The notes under the pieces are model-generated. The model was not told where the DNA came from and made no database searches. It worked only from the letters and a program-made list of their open reading frames with translations. A stretch of 64,000 nucleotides of DNA from Spirobacillus cienkowskii (GTDB taxonomy: Bacteria; Bdellovibrionota_B; Oligoflexia; Silvanigrellales; Silvanigrellaceae): positions 1-64,000 of the forward strand of contig QOVW01000061.1 of NCBI GenBank assembly GCA_003339605.1. The letters run 5' to 3'. The translations under genes were made by a program, and so were the position numbers. This document shows positions 17,069 through 26,229 of the stretch, in pieces. Position 1 is the first letter of the stretch. The number at the start of each line of letters is the position of its first letter.

Positions 17069-18970
17069 ATGCATCCACTCAATAATATGACAAAAACACC
17101 AGAAACAGATACACTAAAAATATTAGAAAATGCAATTAAAAATTCTTCTACAAAAAATACAAAACTCAAAAAACAAGACAATCAATTTGCTATTTTTAGG
17201 CTACTGAGCACAATCACATTTTTAGCTTTAATTGTAGGAGCTTTTAATAACCAAGTACCAATAATTAATTTTATTTTAATATTAACTTTCCTACTATATT
17301 GTCTTTTAACCGCATGGATTCATAGTCTTATTCAAGATAAACAAAGAAAATGGAAATCGATAGAAACAAGTATGCAACTTCAACAAGCACGCATACAAAG
17401 AAATTATGAATTTCTTGAAAACCACAAGGCGCCATGGCACAACGATCTCATCGAAATTCCAAAAAACCACCTCTACGCTCATGATCTTGATATCCACAAT
17501 CAACTGTTTCTACTTTTAGACACATGCAGCACCTTTCAAGGATCAAAAAAACTATTGAAACTACTCATAGATGGAGGAACAACGCTTCCCAATGCAGCGG
17601 ATACAAAAAAACGATCCCAAATTGCTTCAGAAATTTCAAAACACTCGCAATTTTTAAAACGTTTTGAGATATTAAAGCTTGATGATTTATTTTTACAAAA
17701 ATTTTTCCAAAATAAACAAGAAGAAATAGAAAACAATAATAAAGATATCCATGAAGAACAAAATCCTTTAAAAGAAAAATTTGCAACTATTTTTCAATTA
17801 CTCTATTGTTTTATCTGTATTGTAGCATGGTTTATCATCTTATTTCCTGCAATTATTTTATTTATTAAAACACAAAACACAGAAAATTTATTACAACCTT
17901 TATTTTTTTATGCATTTTTTATTTTATTTGGTATTGGAATATTTAATCCAACAACAAAAAAAGCTATTAAAATATCGCAAGATACTAGATTAATCGAAAC
18001 TGTCATTTTATCTTTAAAACGCAAAAGAAAAACAAATTTTGAGCAATATTTTTCATTTCTTGAAAAAAATTCCTCTCTAAAACTAAAAAAAATTAATAGC
18101 TTAATTAACATTCTTAATTTAAGAGGAAATCCAATTTTTTGGATAACTCTTCACATTTTTTTACCTCTTGATTCGATATTATGTGTAATTCTAATTTATC
18201 AATTAAAAAAGATCGAACCTCATTTATCAAAATGGCAAAATGAATTATATGAACTCGATTTACTTTGTAGTTTTGCACGATTAAAGCTCGAAAATAAATT
18301 GTGCCACTTCTTAACGCCTGAAGAAATACAACTTGCAACTACAAATAAAATTGTGTTTAAAAATATTGGACACCCGCTTATTCCAGAACATAAAAGAATT
18401 CTAAATGATATTTCACTTGACTTGAAAACGCCCGTTGTGCTGCTTACAGGTAGCAATATGTCTGGCAAAAGTACCTTTTTACGAACTCTTGGGATTAATT
18501 TTCTATTATCAAACATTGGAGCTCCTGTTTTTGCATCGCAATTTATTGCTAAACCTGCAAAACTACTTTGTGCAATACGAGTTGATGATTCTATAGCCGA
18601 TGGAACGAGTTATTTTTATGCAGAAGTAAAAAGATTAAAACAAATATTAGAAATTCTTGAGAATAAACAAAATTCAAATTCAATTTTTTTTATTGACGAA
18701 ATTTTTCGTGGAACAAACAACAAAGAAAGATATATTGGGAGCTTCAATATAATTAAAAATTTATTTGAAAAAAATACCTTTGGCTTTGTAACCACACACG
18801 ACTTAGCACTCACTGATATTGAAAATACTGATTCTCGACTAAGGAATATGCATTTTAGAGAGTTCATAAACGAACAAAAATTAGAATTTGATTATAAAAT
18901 TAAAGAAGGACCTTGCCCTACAACAAATGCATTATTTATCATGAAGCAAGAAGGATTACCAATTCCTTAA
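17069..18970 (+). CDS. MutS-family ATPase with membrane segments
   Basis: The last 200 residues are a MutS ATPase domain: Walker A VVLLTGSNMSGKSTFLRTLG, Walker B SIFFIDEIFRGTNNKER and a FGFVTTHDLALTDI His switch. The rest does not look like MutS1: there is no N-terminal mismatch-binding FxE domain, and hydrophobic stretches at about residues 45-90, 245-300 and 350-390 suggest membrane insertion. This layout matches the uncharacterised MutS-related membrane ATPases found in several phyla. ATG 17069 is chosen over 17024 because GAGAGAC precedes it. Function is unknown; mismatch repair is unlikely. It runs tail to tail with the LRR gene. Confidence 0.85.
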   Translation: MHPLNNMTKTPETDTLKILENAIKNSSTKNTKLKKQDNQFAIFRLLSTITFLALIVGAFNNQVPIINFILILTFLLYCLLTAWIHSLIQDKQRKWKSIETSMQLQQARIQRNYEFLENHKAPWHNDLIEIPKNHLYAHDLDIHNQLFLLLDTCSTFQGSKKLLKLLIDGGTTLPNAADTKKRSQIASEISKHSQFLKRFEILKLDDLFLQKFFQNKQEEIENNNKDIHEEQNPLKEKFATIFQLLYCFICIVAWFIILFPAIILFIKTQNTENLLQPLFFYAFFILFGIGIFNPTTKKAIKISQDTRLIETVILSLKRKRKTNFEQYFSFLEKNSSLKLKKINSLINILNLRGNPIFWITLHIFLPLDSILCVILIYQLKKIEPHLSKWQNELYELDLLCSFARLKLENKLCHFLTPEEIQLATTNKIVFKNIGHPLIPEHKRILNDISLDLKTPVVLLTGSNMSGKSTFLRTLGINFLLSNIGAPVFASQFIAKPAKLLCAIRVDDSIADGTSYFYAEVKRLKQILEILENKQNSNSIFFIDEIFRGTNNKERYIGSFNIIKNLFEKNTFGFVTTHDLALTDIENTDSRLRNMHFREFINEQKLEFDYKIKEGPCPTTNALFIMKQEGLPIP

Positions 18971-18979
18971 AAACAATGT

Positions 18980-19888
18980 TTACAATGGGTTTTGACACAA
19001 TTTTTCTAACCAATTTATTTTTTTATAGCCATTGTTTTCCTTATCAAAATATTTACACACTTCGCTTTGTGCAGGATTTCCATTAGCAATAATTAATGAA
19101 TTTTCATTTAATTGAAATAGCGGTGTTAAATTATAAATATTATTATTTTTAATAGATAAAACTTTTATGTTATTTAAAAACTTTAATGAATCAACTTTTT
19201 CTATTAGATTTGAACCTAAAAAAAGCCACTGCAATTTTTTTAAATTTTTTAAACTCCCTAATGGATTTAAATCATTAACTTCATTATCATCTAACCAAAG
19301 CGCTCGTAAATTTAACAAACTTGCAATAGGTGACAAATCATATAATTTTTGGTTAGACAAATTTAACATTCTAGCGTTTGATAAAGTTTCATCCAAAAAT
19401 GCATATTCACAATTTTCAATCTGCATTACCTTTAAAACAGCATTCACTGTTTTATTTACTCCTGTATTTGATTTTCCATTCATACTACACCAAGAAGTAA
19501 ACATTCTATTTAATTTAATTAATAATTGAATTTCATTTGATTTAAATTTGTCTTTTAATATTATTTTACATTCAGAGTATGTTTGCATATTATTAAGAGG
19601 ATCTTTTATTTCTAAGTAATTATTTGATAAAGATATTATTTTATTACAAAATTCTGGACCGCTAACAACTTCAAAACTATGAAATTTTTTATAAATATTA
19701 ATTTGAGAAGAAATATTAACGAGTTTATTATTTTTTTCTAAAAAAATCTTATTATTTGAAAAGAAAATACTTAGTTCTTTTTCATTACAAAATGTATTTA
19801 AATGATACACTAAAATTATTATAAGTACAAAGTAGCAAAAAATGAGGGGATTTAAAAAACTAGAAAGATATAAAAATTTATAATTCAT
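18980..19888 (-). CDS. Leucine-rich repeat protein with N-terminal membrane anchor
   Basis: About 302 aa. A hydrophobic stretch near residues 14-32 (PLIFCYFVLIIILVY) acts as signal or anchor, so the remainder should lie in the periplasm or outside. Residues about 170-270 hold at least four 22-residue SDS22-like repeats (ARMLNLSNQKLYDLSPI, ALWLDDNEVNDLNPL, WLFLGSNLIEKVDSL, VLSIKNNNIYNLTPL) and a capping segment with cysteines. The upstream half is unlike anything I know. ATG 19888 is taken because GAGG stands nine bases before it. Such proteins usually bind other proteins. It has an AT content even above its surroundings. Confidence 0.8.
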   Translation of the reverse strand: MNYKFLYLSSFLNPLIFCYFVLIIILVYHLNTFCNEKELSIFFSNNKIFLEKNNKLVNISSQINIYKKFHSFEVVSGPEFCNKIISLSNNYLEIKDPLNNMQTYSECKIILKDKFKSNEIQLLIKLNRMFTSWCSMNGKSNTGVNKTVNAVLKVMQIENCEYAFLDETLSNARMLNLSNQKLYDLSPIASLLNLRALWLDDNEVNDLNPLGSLKNLKKLQWLFLGSNLIEKVDSLKFLNNIKVLSIKNNNIYNLTPLFQLNENSLIIANGNPAQSEVCKYFDKENNGYKKINWLEKLCQNPL

Positions 19889-20012
19889 AAAAAACAACCT
19901 CAATAAAAATAACTTCATCAATACAAATAAAAGTATATAAGATTGTTTTCAATGAATTAAATTTTTGTCTTTAATCTTGACAACACTATAATTTTAATTA
20001 AATAGATAAAAT

Positions 20013-21029
20013 TTATTCTAAAAAATTAATTTTATGTGTTGCAGATTCTGAGACTTCAAAAGATTTTCTTAAATATATTGAGGTTGTTGCGGTAGATTTA
20101 TGATTTAAAAGTCTTTGAATTTGAATAATAGGAACACCTTTTAAATGTAGTAAAGTAGCTAAAGAAGTTCTAAAGCTATGAGGACTAATATCCTTAAGAA
20201 TACCTGATTCTTTTGCAGTAATTTTAATCATATCAAAAATTGAACTTCGATTTAGTTTTGTTAAATTTTTTGACAATTGAGTTCGAATTAAAAAGTAATC
20301 TTCTTGTGCAGCATTATTTCTAAATTCATTTTTATAATTCATTAACACTTGTGCAGTATTAGGATGAATTATTGGAGAATGCGTAACGTTACCTTTGGTA
20401 ATCAAATGCAACCGCCACGACTGACCTGTATTCTCTAAATCTTTAATTTTTAATTCACATAACTCCTCTGCTCGCATACCAACAGTAAATAAAACGTGCA
20501 TAACAGTAAATCTCAGTCTCCAGACACAATAGGATCTTGATGTTTTAGATCTAGATATCTGAAACTGCTTTTTAGCATATTCTAACAACTTTAAAATTTC
20601 TTCTTCAGTTAAACAATTGGTTTTGCCTCTTTTATCAATTTTTGGTTTTTTAATTAATTCAAGAACGTTTTTATCCACTAAACCTCTTTCTCTTGAAAAT
20701 GATAAAAATGATGATATTGACGACAATTTTCTTGCAACTGAAGCAGAAGAAAAATCGGATAAACTTTCTTTCCAAAGAATAATAACTCGTTCTGTAATTT
20801 TATGTAACGAATCAATTTTTAACTCAAGCGATTTAAATGCAAACAAAAAAAAGTCATTCAAATCTTTAGCATAAGACTGCTTCGTATTTTCACTATTAAA
20901 AGATTCTAAAAACCAATTAATAATTTCGATGACCTTAGCATCTATATATTCTTCTTGATAAAATATAGTTCTTTTAGAATAAGTAAATTCTTTAAAATAC
21001 TCTTTATTCATTATTATGGCTTTCATCAA
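20013..21029 (-). CDS. Tyrosine recombinase (XerC/XerD-like)
   Basis: A site-specific recombinase of 338 aa. The N-terminal SAM-like core-binding domain (FLESFNSENTKQSYAKDLND) is followed by the catalytic domain with Arg in VGMRAEELCEL, the His-x-x-Arg in SPHSFRTSLATLL, His in LLNHKSTATT and the nucleophilic Tyr in TSIYLRK. It starts 15 bases after the lysA stop, so it seems co-transcribed with lysA; in E. coli xerC likewise lies downstream of a lysine-pathway gene (dapF). Whether it is the chromosomal dimer resolvase or a mobile-element integrase is open; no flanking repeats or attachment site were found. Confidence 0.9.
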   Translation of the reverse strand: MMKAIIMNKEYFKEFTYSKRTIFYQEEYIDAKVIEIINWFLESFNSENTKQSYAKDLNDFFLFAFKSLELKIDSLHKITERVIILWKESLSDFSSASVARKLSSISSFLSFSRERGLVDKNVLELIKKPKIDKRGKTNCLTEEEILKLLEYAKKQFQISRSKTSRSYCVWRLRFTVMHVLFTVGMRAEELCELKIKDLENTGQSWRLHLITKGNVTHSPIIHPNTAQVLMNYKNEFRNNAAQEDYFLIRTQLSKNLTKLNRSSIFDMIKITAKESGILKDISPHSFRTSLATLLHLKGVPIIQIQRLLNHKSTATTSIYLRKSFEVSESATHKINFLE

Positions 21030-21044
21030 GTTTGCAATTAAAAT

Positions 21045-22403
21045 TCAATGAATCAAACTAATTATTTTTCCATCTTTTACAAATAACTCTGCAGGAAATG
21101 GTCGTAAATTATAATTACTTGCCATTGACCGGCAATAAGCACCTGCTTCAAAAAAGGCTAACCAATCTCCCTTCTCCACATCTGATAATACAGAATTTTT
21201 AGATAAAAAATCCCCACTTTCACAGATTGGACCCACAATATTCCAACTCCTTAATTGACTCGTAATTCTTTTGTTTAAGTCTTTTTCATTAGTAAAATTC
21301 ACAATTTCACAATGATGCTTAGCATCATAGATACTTGGTCTTGGAAAATCGTTCATCGCTCCATCAACATAACAAAACAAATGTTCTGGTGAATTCTCCT
21401 TTTTATACAAAACTTGTGTTAAAAATATAGTAGAACTTGCAATAGTGCTTCTACCTGGCTCTAAGCAAACAAATAAATTTGAAAAATTTTTTTGCCAGAG
21501 TTCCATAAGACTTGGATAATAACCTGCCTCATTAATAAAAGTTGTAGAAATAAAACTGACATATTTTTGAATGTCTTGTCCGTTTAAAGGAACCCCCTGA
21601 ACAGAAACACCTAGACCACCTCCAAAATCTATAAAATTAATATAAATTTTGTTATCAAAAAAGAACTGACAACATTGAAGAATTTTTTTGATAACTAAAG
21701 GAAAGATAGTATTTTCCATTAATTGAGAACCAACATGAACATGCACACCTCTCAAAGGTGCAATCCATTTTTCAAAATCTGAAATATTTTGAAAACTTTC
21801 TTTTTTATTAAGCAACCAATTTTGAAAATGCTCAAATAAAATACCAAATTTAGAATTTAAAGAGCCTGTTTTTAGATGAGGATGTGTTTCAATTTCTAAG
21901 GCTGGATTTAACCTTAAAGAAATGATTGGGACTTTATTTATTAAATTATTTTTAACTTCCATTATAAAATATAATATTTCTTCAAGTTCGAGTAAGTGCT
22001 CAACACTTAAAAATCCTAATCCATTTAAAATTGCCTCTTTCCAATCTGATTGTTTTTTTCCAACTCCAGCAAAACAAATTTTCTTTGGAGATATACCAGC
22101 TTGAATTGCCGCTTTCCACTCTCCAATAGAAACAATATCAATTCCTGTATTTAAATCCTTGACTTCAGCTAAAATTGGATATGCAAAATTTGCCTTCATT
22201 GCATAAAATATTTCATTATTTTGAAAATAGCGACTTAATTCTTCTTTATATATTTTAATTCTTTGCTTGAAAGCATTTAAACTTGTTACATAAATTGGAG
22301 AATAATTTAATTCTAGAATTTTAGATAATGGAACAGAATCAATAACAATTCCATTTCCTTTAATTCGTTGATCTAAACTTGATAAAGCAATAAATGGTCT
22401 CAT
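21045..22403 (-). CDS. lysA: Diaminopimelate decarboxylase
   Basis: A PLP enzyme of fold type III that decarboxylates meso-diaminopimelate to lysine. FYAMKANFAYPIL holds the PLP lysine, FIDFGGGLGVSV the glycine motif, CLEPGRSTIA the phosphate-binding site, GPICESGDFL the active-site Cys from the partner subunit and EAGAYCRSMASNYN the conserved end. ATG 22403 is taken because AAGG precedes it by seven bases; ATG 22409 overlaps the ribosome site. Length about 452 aa is a little above average. An inverted repeat at 22431-22454 sits in its leader. Confidence 0.93.
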   Translation of the reverse strand: MRPFIALSSLDQRIKGNGIVIDSVPLSKILELNYSPIYVTSLNAFKQRIKIYKEELSRYFQNNEIFYAMKANFAYPILAEVKDLNTGIDIVSIGEWKAAIQAGISPKKICFAGVGKKQSDWKEAILNGLGFLSVEHLLELEEILYFIMEVKNNLINKVPIISLRLNPALEIETHPHLKTGSLNSKFGILFEHFQNWLLNKKESFQNISDFEKWIAPLRGVHVHVGSQLMENTIFPLVIKKILQCCQFFFDNKIYINFIDFGGGLGVSVQGVPLNGQDIQKYVSFISTTFINEAGYYPSLMELWQKNFSNLFVCLEPGRSTIASSTIFLTQVLYKKENSPEHLFCYVDGAMNDFPRPSIYDAKHHCEIVNFTNEKDLNKRITSQLRSWNIVGPICESGDFLSKNSVLSDVEKGDWLAFFEAGAYCRSMASNYNLRPFPAELFVKDGKIISLIH

Positions 22404-22430
22404 TTTCATACCTTAAACAATTAGATGAAA

Positions 22431-22454
22431 ACTTTATCAATTAAAAGATAAAGT
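22431..22454 (-). promoter_or_regulatory. Inverted repeat in the lysA leader
   Basis: ACTTTATC and GATAAAGT are perfect 8-base arms around an 8-base loop, followed on the minus strand by TTTTC and then the lysA start 28 bases on. It could be the terminator of the upstream phosphatase gene, an attenuator or an operator. The rest of the 22410-22577 gap is AT-rich without other signals. Confidence 0.35.
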
Positions 22455-22577
22455 AAATTCATTTGTAGCAGTTAATGATACCAATAGTCCAGTTATTTGA
22501 GAATTTTATTTTATAAATAATTATATTAGTTATAAATTAAATTAACTATCAATAAATTATTATTATATTTTTTTATA

Positions 22578-24620
22578 TTAATTTTGTAAAAAACGAATCA
22601 CTAATAAAGCAATGTCATCTTTTTGTGGCACTTCTCCAAAAAAGGTATAAGCATCATTTGTTATTTTTTTAGTAAAATCATTTATTTCCAGCATGCCATG
22701 TGTTTCCATAGATTTTTTAAACTTTTTAAAACCATACTCTTTCTTATCAGGAGATTCTCCTTCAATAATTCCATCAGTGTAAAAAACTATCTGTTGTCCT
22801 GGCAAAAACTCATATTGCTCAACTTCGTAAACTGTTCCTTTAGTAAAGCCTAATCTTGAATTAGCAGGAGGATAAATATACTTAACTTCGACTTTTGCGT
22901 TTTTTAAAGTAATCAAAGCAGGAGGAGTATGTCCTGCAGAAGAGGCAAATATTTTTTGTTCCTTAAAATCAATCAATGCGACTACCATAGTCATCAAATA
23001 TGTCTGTTTTCCTGTTTCTGTAATGCATTCATTCATAAACTCAAGCACCTTAGTCGGAAAATTATGCGAAATATCAGCCTTGCCCAATTTAATAAACTGC
23101 AGTAACATATCTGCCGCGCCTCTACTCACGGCAGTAATCAATGCTGCTGGAGTTCCATGACCTGTTACATCTCCAAAAAGTACTAATATTTTTGAATCAG
23201 AAACTTCGTACACACCAAACCAATCTCCACCGCATTGTCCGGCATTTTTAAAAAAAGTACTGTAATTAAAATAATAATTTTTTGGTATATTTTTAGATAA
23301 AATTGCGTCTTGCACAGCACTTGCTAGTTCAATATCTCTTTCTAAGTTTGCCCTGTTTTTTTCATTTTGAATTCTCCAGTCGTTTTCGATTGCAATTAAC
23401 AGAGAACTTGTAAGAGTTTTTATGATCTGAATACTTTCATCATTTAAACTTTTTTCACTACTTTCAAAATACAATTCAATAATACCTATAATAATATTTT
23501 TTGAGTTATTTAATGGAATCATAATTATACTATCTTTAACGGGATCGCCAAGAAGATCGACTTGTCTTTCAAATGTAAAAATATCTGATTTTCTTGTAAT
23601 ATGATCGAAAATTTCATTATCATATGTTATTTTCTTATTATTAGAAACACATTCTAACTCTCTAATAATTTTATTAACTTCTTTTTGAGAATTTAACCAA
23701 ATTTCTACTTTTTTTAGTTTCACTAAGTTTATTAAATATTTTTCAAAAATATTGATTGCATCTTGAATATTAATACATTTAACAATAATTTGAGCAGCAT
23801 CTGATAATCCTTTAATCAAATTTAAACTTTGCTCAATTTTATTAGTCATAAAATTAAAATTCGTTGTTAATTTATCAATTTCATCTCTGCTATTTGGGTT
23901 TTTAGGTTCATCAAGTTTAGTAAATTCTCCTGCTGCAATATTAAGACTTGCAATCATAAGTTTACGAATTGGAGAAATAATTTGCACTTCTAAAAACAAA
24001 TATGTTAACAAAATAATAATAAAACTTAGGCCTATGGTTAATAACACAAAACTAATTTTTTGATCCATTAATCTTTTTGCAATATAATCAGTTGTAAACT
24101 CTAAAATTACAAACCCTAAAAATTTTGGTTCAGAAATTTCTGTTTCTTTCCACCATAAGGAACCAACCATTCTATAAGTGTCATCTTTAATTTTTATCAT
24201 AGAACTAACCATCTTAGATGGAACTGGATCAAAAGGGCGTCTACTATCTGATAGTTCTTTTAAATACGTTTTATCGGCATCTTGAATACTATCAATTTCA
24301 ATCAATTCTTTTTTATTAGAATCACCTATCTGGTAACGCATTCCTGAAAAAAAATGTCCCTCGACGTCATACATTTGTATTTCTAAAATAGTCGGCAATT
24401 CAAAAATTGGTTTCATACCCCTTAAAGAAATATCTTTATCAAGTTCCCAAAGTGATTTTGATAAAAAACCAATCGAGTTTGAAAGTAATAAAACATGGTT
24501 GCCTTCTGCATCATTGATAAAAGATTTTTCCGCTTTATTTATTTGATAAAAACTATAAACCGACATAACACCAAAAGTTACAAAAAGTAACAATATTATG
24601 ATCTTAGGGGCTAGTTTCAT
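22578..24620 (-). CDS. Membrane sensor phosphatase: HAMP, GAF-like and PP2C (SpoIIE/RsbU) domains
   Basis: About 680 aa. One span near residues 6-24, an extracytoplasmic sensor of about 165 residues, a second span near 192-215, a HAMP linker, a GAF-like region (about 270-410) and a C-terminal PP2C domain. The phosphatase metal motifs are FGDVTGHGTPAALITAVSRG and FYTDGIIEGESPDKKEYG. Such proteins dephosphorylate anti-sigma-factor antagonists in partner-switching pathways. No STAS or HPK-type anti-sigma gene is nearby. ATG 24620 has GGAG five bases ahead. It is upstream of lysA but separated by 174 bases. Confidence 0.9.
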   Translation of the reverse strand: MKLAPKIIILLLFVTFGVMSVYSFYQINKAEKSFINDAEGNHVLLLSNSIGFLSKSLWELDKDISLRGMKPIFELPTILEIQMYDVEGHFFSGMRYQIGDSNKKELIEIDSIQDADKTYLKELSDSRRPFDPVPSKMVSSMIKIKDDTYRMVGSLWWKETEISEPKFLGFVILEFTTDYIAKRLMDQKISFVLLTIGLSFIIILLTYLFLEVQIISPIRKLMIASLNIAAGEFTKLDEPKNPNSRDEIDKLTTNFNFMTNKIEQSLNLIKGLSDAAQIIVKCINIQDAINIFEKYLINLVKLKKVEIWLNSQKEVNKIIRELECVSNNKKITYDNEIFDHITRKSDIFTFERQVDLLGDPVKDSIIMIPLNNSKNIIIGIIELYFESSEKSLNDESIQIIKTLTSSLLIAIENDWRIQNEKNRANLERDIELASAVQDAILSKNIPKNYYFNYSTFFKNAGQCGGDWFGVYEVSDSKILVLFGDVTGHGTPAALITAVSRGAADMLLQFIKLGKADISHNFPTKVLEFMNECITETGKQTYLMTMVVALIDFKEQKIFASSAGHTPPALITLKNAKVEVKYIYPPANSRLGFTKGTVYEVEQYEFLPGQQIVFYTDGIIEGESPDKKEYGFKKFKKSMETHGMLEINDFTKKITNDAYTFFGEVPQKDDIALLVIRFLQN

Positions 24621-24735
24621 TATTTCTCCAAAAACTATAATCAAATAAAAATTTTATATAAATGAATATTATAATTATACTACCCGATAAATTGAAGAGA
24701 CTCTATAGTAAAATTTTTTTAACTCGTGATAACTG

Positions 24736-26220
24736 TTATGAATTTGGCAAACAAAACAAAAAAGTGGCATTATCAACAGTTCTTATATGGTATGAATTTA
24801 AAGCAGATAAAAAAATGCATTCACCTTTTGAAATTGTGTTAAAATCTAAGGCTTTACTATTTTTGGCAATTTCCAAATGCCCTTCTACAAGAAATAATAA
24901 TCGATAAGTATTTATTGGTTCTAAAGATAAAAGATGATTTTTATTTAATTTTACTCTTGTTGCTTTAAATTCATTAAAGTTACAAACAAGTTCTTCACAA
25001 AAGCCTTTTTCATTGTTAAGAAGTTGCAAAGTTGTTTTTTCTGGAGGAAATAATTTAAGTTTTTCAAATGCATGCTCAGTATCCCAATGATCTTGAGTTA
25101 ATACTTTTTGCGCAAAACTAATAATCATTCTTTCATAAGTTGGAGTCTGAAATTCAATAACCTTTACACCATGCTGCAGGGCATGAGGAATAAAAGTTGG
25201 AACACAAACCACATCACCAACTTGTAACTCTAGAAAACCGCAGTATTCATCCATTTCTTTCCGTTTTATTTTTTCTTGGTGAATATCATCTTTTGGAATA
25301 TCTGTCATCCATTCACGAACTGTCTGGCTCAAAATAGGGGCGTTCAAAGCGATATTATTTTTTTCTCGAAAACTATCGAGTAAATTGTCTATCTTTCTTC
25401 TAATTTTTTCGTATTCTTTAATGGCTTTAAGAAAGCAGTTTTTAAATTTTGTGATATCGTTTGAAAAAAATTTAAATTTTTCTGGGTTTATTCCCATCTT
25501 AATGCGAGCAGGTTGTGAACGTATTTCTGTTACAACATAAACTTCATTTTTTTCTGTATGCATTTCATAATAAAGATCGCCATATACTTCTTCTGGCAAG
25601 GGATCTAAAATTTTAACTAAACTCAAATCTTTTAATGTTTTATTTTTACCTAATAAAGTATTAGGTAAAATCGAAAAAAGCCAAGTTAGAGGTATTGCAT
25701 ATTCTCCACCAAATGGTTTTATTAACGAAACACCTCGAGCTTCAAAACCCGTAAACCATATTTCTTTTCCCCAAGGTTTTGCAATAAAAACAGGTTCAAA
25801 AACGTATGGTTCACCAAGAAAAAAACATTTTTTATTTAATTTTAAATGTTCATAATTTTTTTTAAATTCATTAAAAACTAAAATATCAAAATTCTCGGTT
25901 ATGGTGTCTTTTTTTATGCCAAATTCATTTGTTTTGGCTTTGTTGTCTAAAATTGGTGCAATATGCAATGAGTTTAACGACAACTCATTAGAATGCTGCA
26001 CGTGATGAAATTCAAAAATGACTTTTAACCATTGTTTTTTGTTTATCCAACTTTCATCAAGTAAATATGTCATTTCAAAATAAACGTCTTCAAGATTAGG
26101 ATATTTTTTTAATAATTTATTTACATTAGAAATAAGTGTGATTTCTGGGTTTTCAAAGGTTTGAAAAAAAAATATGCCACAATTTTGATCACCCGCTGTG
26201 TTAGGTTCAATTGAATGCAT
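24736..26220 (-). CDS. Phosphomannose-isomerase-like protein (type I, cupin)
   Basis: The 494-aa protein resembles class I mannose-6-phosphate isomerases: FIAKPWGKEIWFTG mirrors the N-terminal PWGG/D region, VPTFIPHALQHGVKVIEFQTP mirrors the metal-binding PAGTPHA...EIQ segment, and the C-terminus is a second cupin (LLFLVEGHLEIAKN). The N-terminal 135 residues have no counterpart I recognise, and the usual order is broken by long insertions, so the reaction is uncertain. AAAGG is six bases before the ATG. It lies ten bases after mutM and may be in one transcript with it. Confidence 0.75.
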   Translation of the reverse strand: MHSIEPNTAGDQNCGIFFFQTFENPEITLISNVNKLLKKYPNLEDVYFEMTYLLDESWINKKQWLKVIFEFHHVQHSNELSLNSLHIAPILDNKAKTNEFGIKKDTITENFDILVFNEFKKNYEHLKLNKKCFFLGEPYVFEPVFIAKPWGKEIWFTGFEARGVSLIKPFGGEYAIPLTWLFSILPNTLLGKNKTLKDLSLVKILDPLPEEVYGDLYYEMHTEKNEVYVVTEIRSQPARIKMGINPEKFKFFSNDITKFKNCFLKAIKEYEKIRRKIDNLLDSFREKNNIALNAPILSQTVREWMTDIPKDDIHQEKIKRKEMDEYCGFLELQVGDVVCVPTFIPHALQHGVKVIEFQTPTYERMIISFAQKVLTQDHWDTEHAFEKLKLFPPEKTTLQLLNNEKGFCEELVCNFNEFKATRVKLNKNHLLSLEPINTYRLLFLVEGHLEIAKNSKALDFNTISKGECIFLSALNSYHIRTVDNATFLFCLPNS

Positions 26221-26229
26221 ACAGACCTT

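Noticed and set aside
17069-18970. Canonical mismatch repair MutS
   Set aside because: The ATPase end matches but the mismatch-binding N-terminus is missing and membrane segments are present.
24662-24907. Small plus-strand frame between the PP2C gene and the isomerase-like gene
   Set aside because: Most of it lies antisense to the end of the isomerase-like gene, composition is not protein-like, and no ribosome site precedes it.
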